64,000 nucleotides of DNA from a virus: positions 1 to 64,000 of IMG/VR virus record IMGVR_UViG_3300037395_000062; one strand, written 5' to 3'. The position numbers and the translations under genes were made by a program. This document shows, piece by piece, positions 31,211-40,438 of the stretch. Position 1 is the first letter of the stretch, and every line of letters begins with the position of its first letter. The notes beneath the pieces are model-generated. The model saw only the letters and a list, made by a program, of their open reading frames with translations, had not been told where the DNA came from and made no database searches.

Positions 31211-31953
31211 CCGGAACCGCCTTTCCGCCTTTGCTCAGCCCCATCACCATACCACCGGATTTGGCGTTCTTGCGTTTTTTGTACTCGTCCAGGCGCCGCT
31301 GCGCTGCCGTCGATCCGCGCTTCGCCAGCCATTCGCGCCGCGCATCACCGGTCAGCGAGTTGAACCACGCGGCCGACGATTCCGGGGACACCGCGTCCGT
31401 ACCGAAACGCCTGAAGGTGAACCGTTCCGGTTCATCCTTCGCACCCATCTCCAAGATGAAGTCGATCTCGGCCGGCGTGTGCTCGGTCAGCGGCTTGCCG
31501 AACGGACCGCCCGCCGCGTGTGAGCCAAGGATCCTACTGGCTACCCACAGCTTGCTCGCCAATACGTGGCTTAGGGGGATCCCCTCTCTTTCGAAATCGG
31601 TCCACCTGCTTGTCGAACTCGGTGCGGATCCGCCAGACCGTGTCCTCGTACTCGAACGGGAACTGGGTGAAGTCCACGATCGGTTTTCCGTCCGGACCGG
31701 GAGAGAAACACCACGTCTGGTCGGACCGCACGAGGTACAGTTCGAGGATCGCGAAGCTCGTCGCCATCTCGACCGTCGTCCGGTCGACACCGAAATCGAT
31801 CGGCAGTACGCCGCCGCTCTGCGGGAACGCGCGCCGCCGCACGTCGGCCGCCTTGAATCCCAGTTCGATCAGGTATCTGATGGTGGGTTTCCGGAACGTG
31901 TACGTGCCTTCGTCGACGACGATATCGAACTCGGGAGACAGCGGATCGGCCAC
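31203..31953 (-). CDS. Tail assembly chaperone, frameshifted long form (GT-like)
   Basis: The short form's frame ends at 31534. A second frame, open from 31790 to 31203, has good coding character downstream of about 31576 (LSHVLASKLWVASRILGSHA, then DEYKKRKNAKSGGMVMGLSK). Joining the two needs +1 (or -2) slippage, most simply at CCC-CCT (31573-31578). The long form would have ~250 residues. Lambda G/GT and many myophages use the same arrangement immediately before the tape measure gene. Confidence 0.7.
31534..31953 (-). CDS. Tail assembly chaperone, short form (G-like)
   Basis: 139 residues: ADPLSPEFDIVVDEGTYTFR to RIGEQAVGSQ. Helical and acidic, with the size and place of a tail-assembly chaperone that coats the tape measure. 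Follows the tube gene. Confidence 0.75.
   Translation of the reverse strand: MADPLSPEFDIVVDEGTYTFRKPTIRYLIELGFKAADVRRRAFPQSGGVLPIDFGVDRTTVEMATSFAILELYLVRSDQTWCFSPGPDGKPIVDFTQFPFEYEDTVWRIRTEFDKQVDRFRKRGDPPKPRIGEQAVGSQ
31573..31578 (-). promoter_or_regulatory. Probable +1 frameshift site CCC-CCT
   Basis: On the minus strand GAT CCC CCT AAG in the short frame can be re-read as CCC CTA AGC after a one-base forward slip on the five-C run. It precedes the short-form stop by about 13 codons. Confidence 0.5.
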
Positions 31954-32003
31954 GGGTGAAACCTCGCGATGCTAACGTAACCGCAACTATGCCGCGTTCC
32001 GTG

Positions 32004-32534
32004 CTACCCAGTCAAGCCCAGGGTTCCTGCCGCGGTGCCGGCCGATGCGACGGCGGTCGCGATGCTCAGCGCATTCTCGCCGGTGTTGACGATACTTTCG
32101 CCGGCGCTGTTCAGCACGTTCATCGCCATGAACGAGTACGTGTCGCGTATCGGCGCGTTCGTCGGGATCGATTCGGCGAAGTTCTGGCACTTGGCGCCGA
32201 CGTAGGTGAACTTCACGGTGTTCGTCAGGCCGTCGTAGATATGGATATCGAACTGGTTTCCCGCGAGCAGGTAGCGGATGTCGTTGCCTCCCTGCAGGGC
32301 GTTCACCCCCTGCGTCGTCAGGGCGAAGGAATCGAGCGATATCTGCGGCGACACCCGCAACTGCTGCACCTCCTGCGGCAGCGCGGAACCGATCCCGTAC
32401 AGCTGCTCCGCGCCGAACGGAAACTGGTGCCCGGACGTCTGGGCGAAGAACACGATCTGATCGCCAAGCCATATCTCGACCTGGTTGCCGTTCGCGACGT
32501 TGTTCGCGACCTGCTGCGGATTGAAGCCTGGCAT
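32004..32534 (-). CDS. Tail tube protein
   Basis: 176 residues. MPGFNPQQVANNVANGNQVE and FTYVGAKCQNFAESIPTNAP fit the beta-barrel tail tube proteins of contractile tails. Directly downstream of the sheath gene and upstream of the chaperone, the standard order. ATG at 32534, ten bases after the sheath stop. Confidence 0.75.
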   Translation of the reverse strand: MPGFNPQQVANNVANGNQVEIWLGDQIVFFAQTSGHQFPFGAEQLYGIGSALPQEVQQLRVSPQISLDSFALTTQGVNALQGGNDIRYLLAGNQFDIHIYDGLTNTVKFTYVGAKCQNFAESIPTNAPIRDTYSFMAMNVLNSAGESIVNTGENALSIATAVASAGTAAGTLGLTG

Positions 32535-32544
32535 GTCCGGAATC

Positions 32545-34341
32545 CTACGAGCTTACGATCGAAAACGACAAAGGCTGCACGGACGAGTAGCAGGTGATGT
32601 AGCGGTTCTGGCCGACCAACTGCACGCTGACCGTGATCGACGCCAACTGCTGCGTGCCGCTGTAGTTCAACACCAGCGACGCCGTATTCCAGGCCGACAG
32701 CACGCCGTTGCTGGAGCCGCCCGTGTATATCAGCGAGTTCAACAGCGACTTCAGCGCGTTGAGTATGGCGGTCTCGGTGGCTGGGGTCGCTATCGTGCCG
32801 ACGTACTGCCGCAGCACGCTGGTGACCGAATAGGCTAGCCAGTACCGGCACGCCACCTGCTGCGACGACGTGTTCTCGACGTTGTCGTCGACCTGCCAGC
32901 AGGTCATATCCGACAGGATCGTCGGTGGCCCGTTCTGCTGCGTTGTCTGCCAGATCGCCATCACGCCGGCGTTCTGCAGCGTCTCCAACTGAGACGCGGT
33001 CAATTGCGCCCCGGCGTTCGCACCCTCTACCCCGTCTCCGTTCAATACCTTGTTGGTCAGCGGTTCGGCGACGATGTTGCCAGCCGCGATCGCCGCCGCG
33101 GCCGCGGCCACGTACAGGCCACCGTAGAGTTGGCTCTGCCCCGTCTGCGTGTTCGTCGCGTAGATGCCGGGATAGGCGTAGGCCATCTGCAGCGAATCGA
33201 GGTTCGTCGCGTTGGTCACCGTCGTGGCGACGGTATCGCCGATCGACGATCCGGTGAATCCCCTGCGCCACATTCCGTAGGGCGGCCCCGAAGCGGTCTC
33301 GCAGTGCTGCGCCAGCAGCGCCTGCACCGCGATGGCGTTACTGTCGCAGAACACCGTCCAGGCCGGGACGGACAACGCCGCGATCAGCCCCGACGCATAT
33401 CCACTGTTCACCGGCGGCACGCCGGTGGCTCCGGTAAAGAACGTCGGCGATCCCGTCGCCGGCAACCCTGCGAACCCTACCGCCGCACCGGCACCCGATA
33501 CGGCCGTCACCAACGAAGACGCGAACTGATTGACCCAGAACACCAGGTCGTTCTGGAACGCCGTGGGATAGGTGTAAACAGTAGGAGTACCCGACGCGAC
33601 GGCACCACCGCTATCGTCCATCAGGAGCGAGGGCAGTTGACCGCCCGTCGACGAAACCCCAACCGCGACCCAGTGGCCTGTCCCATTGATCGCTTCGATG
33701 AGCGATCCGACTGTGGCGAAGCCACCGGAACCGATGAACAGATTAACGGTTTCGCCCGCAATCGGACTGTTCAGGTTCATCACGCCGCTGGCGGGATGAA
33801 TGGCGTATGCAGCGCCTGAACTGGTGCCCGTGTAGCCGATACCGAACGGTATGCCTAGCCCGCTGCCGACCAACTGCACGCCCGCATAGTTGTCGGTTAT
33901 CGTCAGGTCGCGACCGTTCGTGGATTGTCCTGCCGCGTAGCTGGTCTGGTACGTCAATTGGTTCGACGGTGGCCCGTAGAGCACCGACGTAAGCGTCGCG
34001 TAGACCGAATTTCCGCCGGACGTGAGCAGTGCCGCGAACGACTGCGTGTTGCTGCTCACGTCGATGAAGGTGATCTGCTGCGCGCCGTTCAACTGCGGCG
34101 ACGGGTTGGCGATGAACGGGATGTAGTTCGCCACCGGCGCCCCGCGCACGGCGGCGGCGAAATCGGTCGGACTCGCGTACGTGACCGGCACCTGCGGCTT
34201 GGGTCCCCAGCCATAACCGAGAACCAGCATGGGTGGCGTGACAGGAGGCGTGTTCGGCAGCGACGGCTGCACGTTGTCGGCATAGTATGCGCCCGGCAGT
34301 CCAATGAAGGTGCCAGCGAAAGTGATTCCCTGCTGCGGCAT
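32545..34341 (-). CDS. Tail sheath protein
   Basis: 598 residues. N-terminal ITFAGTFIGLPGAYYADNV, a central insertion domain, and C-terminal TAILNALKSLLNSLIYTGGS and ITVSVQLVGQNRYITCYSSV correspond to the handshake arms of contractile sheaths. The product forms the outer tail cylinder that contracts on infection. Starts one base after the upstream stop. Confidence 0.85.
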   Translation of the reverse strand: MPQQGITFAGTFIGLPGAYYADNVQPSLPNTPPVTPPMLVLGYGWGPKPQVPVTYASPTDFAAAVRGAPVANYIPFIANPSPQLNGAQQITFIDVSSNTQSFAALLTSGGNSVYATLTSVLYGPPSNQLTYQTSYAAGQSTNGRDLTITDNYAGVQLVGSGLGIPFGIGYTGTSSGAAYAIHPASGVMNLNSPIAGETVNLFIGSGGFATVGSLIEAINGTGHWVAVGVSSTGGQLPSLLMDDSGGAVASGTPTVYTYPTAFQNDLVFWVNQFASSLVTAVSGAGAAVGFAGLPATGSPTFFTGATGVPPVNSGYASGLIAALSVPAWTVFCDSNAIAVQALLAQHCETASGPPYGMWRRGFTGSSIGDTVATTVTNATNLDSLQMAYAYPGIYATNTQTGQSQLYGGLYVAAAAAAIAAGNIVAEPLTNKVLNGDGVEGANAGAQLTASQLETLQNAGVMAIWQTTQQNGPPTILSDMTCWQVDDNVENTSSQQVACRYWLAYSVTSVLRQYVGTIATPATETAILNALKSLLNSLIYTGGSSNGVLSAWNTASLVLNYSGTQQLASITVSVQLVGQNRYITCYSSVQPLSFSIVSS

Positions 34342-34342
34342 C

Positions 34343-34663
34343 TTAGGTCACTCCAGGCATGCCGGGATACGCCGGTTGCGATCCGTACGCCGCGATCAGC
34401 GCGCTCCACTCGGTCGGCGTGTGCTTCTCGCCTCCGTGGTTGATCTTCAGCAGCTTCAGCCATATCTCGTCGCCATGGCCGTACGTCACGGTCATCACGA
34501 CGCGTCCCTTGAACGTGACGGGTGCGCCGTTGCGTAGCATCGGCACGCGACGCGGCCGCAAGGTGGCCGCGAACACGCCGAACGCGATCGGCAGTTCGGC
34601 CGGTGCCGAATCCGGTACTGGCGCGGATCGCATCCCGTCGGGAGCGAGTGCATCCTCATCCAT
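34343..34663 (-). CDS. Hypothetical tail-region protein, 106 aa
   Basis: ATG preceded by GGAGG. Contains VTFKGRVVMTVTYGHGDEIW and a C-terminal PTEWSALIAAYG. No family recognised. Sits between the tail-completion-type gene and the sheath. Confidence 0.6.
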   Translation of the reverse strand: MDEDALAPDGMRSAPVPDSAPAELPIAFGVFAATLRPRRVPMLRNGAPVTFKGRVVMTVTYGHGDEIWLKLLKINHGGEKHTPTEWSALIAAYGSQPAYPGMPGVT

Positions 34664-34718
34664 GCAGCGAAAAACCTCCGGCTCGACGCATAAAAATAGC
34701 CCCTAATCCAGGGACCAC

Positions 34719-35567
34719 CTATGCCGTCGTCGGTATCTGGATTTCGTCCACCACGTTGCCCCCGGACGACGAGACCGCCACGTTGATGTGCTCGATCAGG
34801 CCGAATCCGGTCAGCATCGTGACGCTGAAATCACCTTCCAAGGTCAGCATGGCGTCCGCCCAGTAAAAGCCAGGCGCCTGCCCGGTCCACTCGTCTCCGG
34901 TAGTTCCCGAGGTCGCCTGGAAGTCGTGCCTGATGTTCTGCGCGATGCGGCTGAACAGCACCGCCTTCAAGGCCCGAAACGCGATCAGGACCGTATCGCG
35001 GTAGAAGTCGCGCTCGTCCGCACTCGGACTGATCACGCTGATCCGCCATACCCGCCGGCTCCAGCCGGGCAAGGTCCACAGGTTCTGCGCATCGGGGTTC
35101 ATCACGTCCTGCCCGATCGCCGTATCGCGATCCTGGAACAGCTCGAGATTGACGACGATGAACGGCATCGCGGCGAATCCGGCCGCTGGCATCTTCGTCG
35201 TCACCTGCACGGGGCTTACCGTCACGCCGGATGGGCGCGGCGCGTTGTTCGTCGCGGCCTGCAGCAGGCGGATGATCAGCGTCGTCAACGCGTCCGGCAC
35301 CGTGACGATGAACCCGGCCGGCGTAACCGGCCCGATCTCCGTCGTACCCGTGGAATCGATCGCCTGCCATTCGTAGGGCAGCGTGGCATCCAGCGGTTCC
35401 GACGAGAAGGATGGTCCGTCGCCCACGTCGCACCAGTAAGGCAATGGCGGCCCCTGGTATATCTGGACGAAAGCGCCCCCCGATACCGAGCGCGACAGGG
35501 TCATGTCGACCACGCCGGACGGCGGCGCGAAGTTCCCGTCGTCGGCGCCGTAGAAACCGAGCAGCAC
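34719..35567 (-). CDS. Probable tail terminator/completion protein
   Basis: 282 residues from GTG at 35567. A CTG at 35615 with GGAGG five bases upstream is in frame, would start one base after the preceding stop, and gives a more complete N-terminal beta domain (SGPPVTLTPLPTGGGVLLGF). The N-terminal part looks FN3-like. The middle (IVVNLELFQDRDTAIGQDVM, VLIAFRALKAVLFSRIAQN) resembles tail-completion proteins placed just before the sheath gene. Non-ATG start either way. Confidence 0.55.
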   Translation of the reverse strand: MLLGFYGADDGNFAPPSGVVDMTLSRSVSGGAFVQIYQGPPLPYWCDVGDGPSFSSEPLDATLPYEWQAIDSTGTTEIGPVTPAGFIVTVPDALTTLIIRLLQAATNNAPRPSGVTVSPVQVTTKMPAAGFAAMPFIVVNLELFQDRDTAIGQDVMNPDAQNLWTLPGWSRRVWRISVISPSADERDFYRDTVLIAFRALKAVLFSRIAQNIRHDFQATSGTTGDEWTGQAPGFYWADAMLTLEGDFSVTMLTGFGLIEHINVAVSSSGGNVVDEIQIPTTA

Positions 35568-35616
35568 GCCGCCGCCCGTGGGAAGTGGCGTAAGGGTTAC
35601 GGGCGGGCCGCTCAGG

Positions 35617-36150
35617 TCAACCTCCCGTCGCCATGCGCCTGGCCATCGCGGCCAGGGTCAGCGCCGGCGAGTAGGCCGGCATCGGCGGAATGATCCAGGA
35701 ATCCGGCGACGAGTTGGGACCGAATGAGGCGAACTCACTGCCCGATCGTTGGCGCACTTCCGCCCACATAGACGGCCGCAGTCCGGGCGGTCCGGCACCG
35801 ACCCGGCGCAGCGACGTACCTGGCGTGGTGCCGATCGGCCGGTGCATCGGGATGGCACGACCGGACAGCGCGCCGACGGTCTTCATGTCGAAGCTGCGAT
35901 GTCCGGTCTCCAGAATCGCCGCCTCGGGTGCGACGCCCTCGTCGGCGACGATCGCCACCGTCGATTCGTCCACCTGCCGCAGACTCAGGCTACCCGCATA
36001 TTTCCCGCTCGGGTAGTGGATTTTCTTGCCGTTCAGTGAGGTCTCGCCCAGCGCGAACGACAGCCACATCAGGAAGATCTCGACGCCGATCGCGCTCACG
36101 GCCTCCGGCGGGAGATTCGTCCGCACGACATAGGTGTAGCCTAGCGCCAT
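35617..36150 (-). CDS. Neck/virion protein, 177 aa
   Basis: The ATG at 36150 overlaps the end of the small basic gene and has GGAG upstream. Contains NGKKIHYPSGKYAGSLSLRQ and a DESTVAIVADEGVAPEAAIL segment with a Pro-rich C-terminus. Resembles head-tail neck proteins by position only. Confidence 0.55.
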   Translation of the reverse strand: MALGYTYVVRTNLPPEAVSAIGVEIFLMWLSFALGETSLNGKKIHYPSGKYAGSLSLRQVDESTVAIVADEGVAPEAAILETGHRSFDMKTVGALSGRAIPMHRPIGTTPGTSLRRVGAGPPGLRPSMWAEVRQRSGSEFASFGPNSSPDSWIIPPMPAYSPALTLAAMARRMATGG

Positions 36151-36263
36151 TTCGCTTGACTCCGACGCGCCAGCGCGGCATGTTTGCGGCACGGCTTCGG
36201 CCGCTCGCGTCCTCGGGCGCCTTGGAGGTGGCTTCGGCCACCCCCGGTTGATTTCATGTTCAT
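36141..36263 (-). CDS. Small basic protein, 40 aa
   Basis: The ATG at 36263 overlaps the upstream stop (ATGA) and the stop overlaps the next ATG. Very Arg/Lys-rich: GARGRERPKPCRKHAALARR. Coupling to both neighbours supports it. May bind DNA or RNA in the neck region. Confidence 0.45.
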   Translation of the reverse strand: MNMKSTGGGRSHLQGARGRERPKPCRKHAALARRSQAKWR

Positions 36264-37138
36264 GACCCAGCCACCGCGCGACCGACCATCGGCGTGAACG
36301 GCGATACCGTGCCCGCCAACTGCACGCTGCCGGGCGCCTGCGGCTGGATCCCGCGCTGCCTCGTCCAGAAGTCCAATGCCTGCAGCCGGAACCGCCTGGG
36401 CTCGGTCACCGTGCCGCCGCCCAGCGGGCGAACGTGCGGCAAGCCGCCTGCGCCGCGGAACGCGACGTAGAACGGTGCGGCCTGAAACTCGACCATGTAG
36501 TTCGTGCCGGGCGGATAGCCGCCGATCGTCACCGTAGCACCCGACACGGCGTACTGCGCCACCTGATCGACGTCGCCTGTCGTCGGATCCCATACCGTCA
36601 CCGCATCCTGCGGCGCCACGCGAAGGTTCTGCTGGAACGGCAGGTTCTCCTTCGTGCCTGATTGCAGCACCGCCGTGTACCGCGACTGCATGTCCACCGC
36701 GACGAAGCCGTCGTCGGTGCTTGCGTTCGTCCACGCATCCGTCGGCTGTCCCGGATCGTCCACCGCGAGGGTCGGGTTCATGAACGGAATCGTCATCGAC
36801 GGCTCCGAGGTCTGGAACACGCCGTAAGATTCGTTCATCTTCACGCCGGGTTCGTCCGGCGTCGGGCTCATGTGCATGTATTCGATATACGCCCGGAACG
36901 GCATGGACGGCGCATCCCAGTAGACGCCCAATCCGAGGCACCTCGTGCAGCTACGCTGCGGGGCGCCGATCTGCGGCAGCCGTCCGTTCGCGCCGCCACC
37001 AGCGTAGACGCACGGGCACCCGTGCGAGCGCATCCAGGAAACCCGCTGGCCGTGCGTCGCGATCAAGGCGTCGAAGTTCTGCGACGCCAGGCCCCTGGCG
37101 GTGCTGGTCAGCGCGGGAAACGGGATCACGGGGAGCAT
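36260..37138 (-). CDS. Neck/head-completion protein with CxC...CxxC motif
   Basis: 292 residues from an ATG overlapping the upstream stop (TGATG). HGCPCVYAGG and PQRSCTRCLGLGVYW could bind zinc. The rest is beta-rich (TVTIGGYPPGTNYMVEFQAA). Long upstream open frame to 37861 is antisense noise over the adaptor gene. Located between adaptor and small neck genes. Confidence 0.6.
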   Translation of the reverse strand: MLPVIPFPALTSTARGLASQNFDALIATHGQRVSWMRSHGCPCVYAGGGANGRLPQIGAPQRSCTRCLGLGVYWDAPSMPFRAYIEYMHMSPTPDEPGVKMNESYGVFQTSEPSMTIPFMNPTLAVDDPGQPTDAWTNASTDDGFVAVDMQSRYTAVLQSGTKENLPFQQNLRVAPQDAVTVWDPTTGDVDQVAQYAVSGATVTIGGYPPGTNYMVEFQAAPFYVAFRGAGGLPHVRPLGGGTVTEPRRFRLQALDFWTRQRGIQPQAPGSVQLAGTVSPFTPMVGRAVAGS

Positions 37139-38133
37139 CAGAGGATTCCCAGATGGACGCCACCCACCGCCGACTTGGCCCGCGTCGTCAGTTCCTTCGC
37201 CTGCTTCTCGAACTGCATGATCGCACCGGCGAACGCGCCGCGCGGGTCGAACTTCATCCGCTGCATCAGGCCGTCCGCCTGGATCGCGGTCTCCAGCGCG
37301 CCGTAGTTCACCGACAGTTGCATCGACGACAGCGCGATCACCGCGGTGCGCGCCAGCACGAGCTGTAGCATGAAGTTCCAGTTCGCCTGGTAGTCGGCCG
37401 GCGTCAACCCTGCGGTGTACTGGAACCACATGCCGCCCGGCACGTTCTCGGCGAACCCCATGAACGCAAGCTGCATCGCGAACAGCGGCAGCATCTGCAC
37501 CGACGTGGCAGGCACGAATCGCACCAGGCCGCGATCCTGGTCCTCCACCACCCAACTCTGGGGCATCCGGAAGTACTCGTTCAGCAGCGGGTAGATGAAG
37601 GCGACGTTCTTGGTGCCGTTGAGGTTGGCTGCGTTCACCACCCCGGCAGGATCGACGGTGTCGACGCCCTTGACCGGACGCCAGCGCAGCCGCTGGTAGA
37701 GCCACCCCTCGTCCCGTGCGCGGCTGAAGAAGAAGTCGTACGCCGCCTCGGAGAAATCGTAGTCGACGCCGAGTTGCTGGTAGTTGTACTTGGTCACCAA
37801 TCCAAGCTGCAGCGTCTCGGCCAGGGTCTTGGTGGGCGGCGCCGCGATCCAGGTTTGGCACAGTTTGATGTTGGTGTCGTTCTCGATGTTGTCCTCGGCC
37901 ATCCGGATCCAGCCGAGTACCGTCTGGTCAGGAATCGGCACCGGCGGGTTGCCGAACTGCTGCAGCGGGATCTGCACGTACTGGCGCACATCGTTCGGTT
38001 GCAGTCCGGTCTTGGTCTTGGCGCCAGACGAGTAGGTGTTCACCGTCGGCGCGACGCCGGATACGGACGTGTTCCAGTTCCACAGCGCCTTCGTCGGCAC
38101 CGGAACGTAGGTCTGCGGCCCGGGGGACGACAT
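37138..38133 (-). CDS. Head-tail adaptor-like protein, 331 aa
   Basis: Contains NDVRQYVQIPLQQFGNPPVP, VLGWIRMAEDNIENDTNIKL, a mid region rich in aromatic residues and a C-terminal helical pair. The content and position after the capsid genes fit a connector or neck protein. Couples to the next gene by TGATG. No precise family can be named. Confidence 0.6.
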   Translation of the reverse strand: MSSPGPQTYVPVPTKALWNWNTSVSGVAPTVNTYSSGAKTKTGLQPNDVRQYVQIPLQQFGNPPVPIPDQTVLGWIRMAEDNIENDTNIKLCQTWIAAPPTKTLAETLQLGLVTKYNYQQLGVDYDFSEAAYDFFFSRARDEGWLYQRLRWRPVKGVDTVDPAGVVNAANLNGTKNVAFIYPLLNEYFRMPQSWVVEDQDRGLVRFVPATSVQMLPLFAMQLAFMGFAENVPGGMWFQYTAGLTPADYQANWNFMLQLVLARTAVIALSSMQLSVNYGALETAIQADGLMQRMKFDPRGAFAGAIMQFEKQAKELTTRAKSAVGGVHLGIL

Positions 38134-38142
38134 TGCCTGCCC

Positions 38143-38526
38143 CTACCGTCGCTTGCCGTGCTGGTGCGGCTGATTCCGGGTCACCGTGTCCGCGACGCGA
38201 CCCAGCGTCAGCCTGCCCTCGCTCAACACGGCCGGCTGCCGCGTCATGCCGTCCGTCCGTCCGGTCGCGTCCGTCGTGTGCACCGGCGGCAGCGGTGCCT
38301 CCGTCAAGGCCGTATTCGCGACCGGCGTCTCCCCGAACATGACCAGTCGCACCGAAGGAATCTCGCGCAGCCTGGATGCCTGGTCGGCGGTCAACGTATC
38401 GGTTTCGTACCGCCCGACCGCGACGCTCTTGAACAGCACGCCGCTTATCTCGCCGCCAGCGCGGTGGCCTTGCCGCCACATCTTCCAGATCGCCGAGTGC
38501 TCGATCAGTCGCGCGATGAACGTCAT
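38143..38526 (-). CDS. Hypothetical protein, 127 aa
   Basis: MTFIARLIEHSAIWKMWRQG start and a basic C-terminus (RNQPHQHGKRR). Contains a compact beta region around VLFKSVAVGRYETDTLTADQ. Neck-region neighbour; no family recognised. Confidence 0.55.
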   Translation of the reverse strand: MTFIARLIEHSAIWKMWRQGHRAGGEISGVLFKSVAVGRYETDTLTADQASRLREIPSVRLVMFGETPVANTALTEAPLPPVHTTDATGRTDGMTRQPAVLSEGRLTLGRVADTVTRNQPHQHGKRR

Positions 38527-38587
38527 GCTCCGGCCTTCCCGCCACTCCGCGCAGTCTACGCTGCTTTTTCTAGCGTAGCTAGGGAGT

Positions 38588-38863
38588 TTACGGGACGATC
38601 CCCGCCGCCTTCAACACGCCGGTCAGGTTCGCGTGCACCACCGCGATCTGCGCGGCCTGGGCAGCGGTGATGACGACCACGTCGGGTCCTGGCTGCATCG
38701 CGTCGATCGCCTGGCGCTGCGACTCGTTGAGCAGCGGCTCCCCGCTGCGAAAGGTTGGACCTGAAGGAGTGCCGCTCTGCGGCGCTGGTCCCGGCTCCAG
38801 GGTTGATCCCTGGTTGATCGGTCCGGTCCAGGGTTGCGGTGCCAATGAATTCATCTCCGACAT
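38588..38863 (-). CDS. Hypothetical protein, 91 aa
   Basis: The ATG at 38863 has GGGAG at good distance. The longer frame to 38995 has no SD. The protein is Pro-rich at the N-terminus, then one helix (AAQAAQIAVVHANLTGVLKA). The 60 bases downstream hold the inverted repeat CTACGCT/AGCGTAG (near 38558-38580), possibly a weak terminator or operator. Confidence 0.5.
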   Translation of the reverse strand: MSEMNSLAPQPWTGPINQGSTLEPGPAPQSGTPSGPTFRSGEPLLNESQRQAIDAMQPGPDVVVITAAQAAQIAVVHANLTGVLKAAGIVP

Positions 38864-38970
38864 GGCACTCCCTGATTGCTGCTGTTCGATGCTCACGACG
38901 CGAATCTCCCTGGTTAACCTGGGTGCAACGTCACACATGGCTCCGGGTTGCGTCGAGCGTCGGAAACTAC

Positions 38971-39216
38971 CTAGATGTGCTTGACTCTCGTCCAAGCAGC
39001 ATTACGCCGGCGCCCGATCGGCAGATGAGCATCGAGGTACATCTCGAACCACAGCCGACGCCGGAACGGCACCCGTGCCCAGCGCCGGCGGTACATGTCG
39101 ACTCGCCTGCACTCGTGCGGCGCGAGACGGGCATGTCTCCAGCCGAACGGTCTAAAGAGCAATCGGTCTATCTTGGCGTCCGCCAAGCCTCGCCTGCGTT
39201 TCCTGGGGATCAGCAT
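38971..39216 (-). CDS. Small basic protein, 81 aa (doubtful)
   Basis: Arg-rich throughout (RKRRRGLADAKIDRLLFRPF). No SD is visible before the ATG. It fills the gap between the homing endonuclease and the 91-aa gene, so it may be real, but codon pattern alone cannot decide. Confidence 0.35.
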   Translation of the reverse strand: MLIPRKRRRGLADAKIDRLLFRPFGWRHARLAPHECRRVDMYRRRWARVPFRRRLWFEMYLDAHLPIGRRRNAAWTRVKHI

Positions 39217-39253
39217 TCGCGCAGATTACGTCGGTTCAACGGGTGTGGCAAGT

Positions 39254-40372
39254 TCAGGGAGCAAACTTCGTCCACTTACCCGGGTTGGTGTCGATCTCGT
39301 ACGGACCGAACACGCGGTAATCGCCGCGTATTTCGGCTACAGTCGGTTCGTTGAAGGTCACACGGTACATGTGCTCCGGTTCGATCGTAGCGCATTCCAC
39401 AGGAACCAGCCCTATCGAAGCGCTGTCGACGAATATGTCTCCAAGCGGGCTCGAAAACACTCCATCGCCGAAGGCTGTGTGGAACACCACGATCGGTCTC
39501 TTGCCATCCAGATTGATGACGACAGCGTCGTTTTCAAACTGACTTGCAGGTACGATTACGTCGTCCCACGTCTTCGAATCGAACGCATAGCCAGGATCAC
39601 CCATCCAGTATTCACCGGAAGGTACGTTTATCTTTACTATTTTGGTCTCCTGTTTGTTTCGTTTTTTACCCATCTTAGCTGCGGATAGTTTAGCTCTGTG
39701 CTCCGCCGATTTAGGTTTTCCGGTCAGCGCCGCTCGTATGGCAGCACGATGTTCTGGCGTCCGGACAGCACCAACTGCCAACGTACGAAGCCGCTCCGCT
39801 TCTTCTGGCGTGCACACTTTGGGATTTGCGGCCCAGCGACGAAGCGCTGCTTCTCGCATTTTTAGCTTTACATTTTCTGGATGCTTGCGACCGGTCTGGC
39901 CTCGAGCCATCGCATCGCGCGATTCTTGCGAGGCTTTTCTGCCTGTCTGTCTGATTCGCATGGACTCTACCATATCTGGAGATAGTTTCCGCCCTGAATG
40001 GATTCGGCTTAACTCTGCCTTCCACTCTTCGGTGTGCCGGTAACCAAGCGCTCCGTCACCGCCATCGGTGAGATTATAACCTGCTGGTGAGCGAGTAACC
40101 AACTTTGCAATAAGTTGGGTCTCCATGTCTGCCGCCTCTTTACGTGTCGTAAAAACAGCCACCAGTTCGACAGTGAACGCGTCAAATCCATATTTACGCA
40201 TCGCTGCGTGCAACACCCACCCGCTACCTTTTCGAGCATCGCTAAGATGTTTTCCAAATCGTCTAGCGACAGTCATTGATGTGAACCCGACGTAGTTCTT
40301 GCCGCTCGCAGTGCACCGTATCAGGTACACGTTGAACACGTCGGAACCAGACTGTATGCTTTTCGCAGCCAT
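39254..40372 (-). CDS. GIY-YIG homing endonuclease fused to a GDPxY-type domain
   Basis: 372 residues. The N-terminal domain has NVYLIRCTASGKNYVGFTSM (GIY-YIG core as VYLI...YVG), R at RRFGKHL, E in MET and N in AGYNLTDGG. NUMOD3-like DNA-binding repeats follow (TGRKHPENVKLKM, RTPEHRAAIRAALTGKPKSA). From ~235, GEYWMGDPGYAFDSKTWDDV to the end resembles a separate phage protein family with a GDPCY motif. It lies right behind the capsid terminator with its own promoter (40439-40467). Probably a free-standing homing endonuclease joined to a resident gene. Confidence 0.8.
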   Translation of the reverse strand: MAAKSIQSGSDVFNVYLIRCTASGKNYVGFTSMTVARRFGKHLSDARKGSGWVLHAAMRKYGFDAFTVELVAVFTTRKEAADMETQLIAKLVTRSPAGYNLTDGGDGALGYRHTEEWKAELSRIHSGRKLSPDMVESMRIRQTGRKASQESRDAMARGQTGRKHPENVKLKMREAALRRWAANPKVCTPEEAERLRTLAVGAVRTPEHRAAIRAALTGKPKSAEHRAKLSAAKMGKKRNKQETKIVKINVPSGEYWMGDPGYAFDSKTWDDVIVPASQFENDAVVINLDGKRPIVVFHTAFGDGVFSSPLGDIFVDSASIGLVPVECATIEPEHMYRVTFNEPTVAEIRGDYRVFGPYEIDTNPGKWTKFAP

Positions 40373-40438
40373 ATCGGCAGCCCCTTACTGCTGTTGGTCA
40401 GAAACGGCGCTGCTCTTGCCGGAGCGGCGCCGCTTTCG

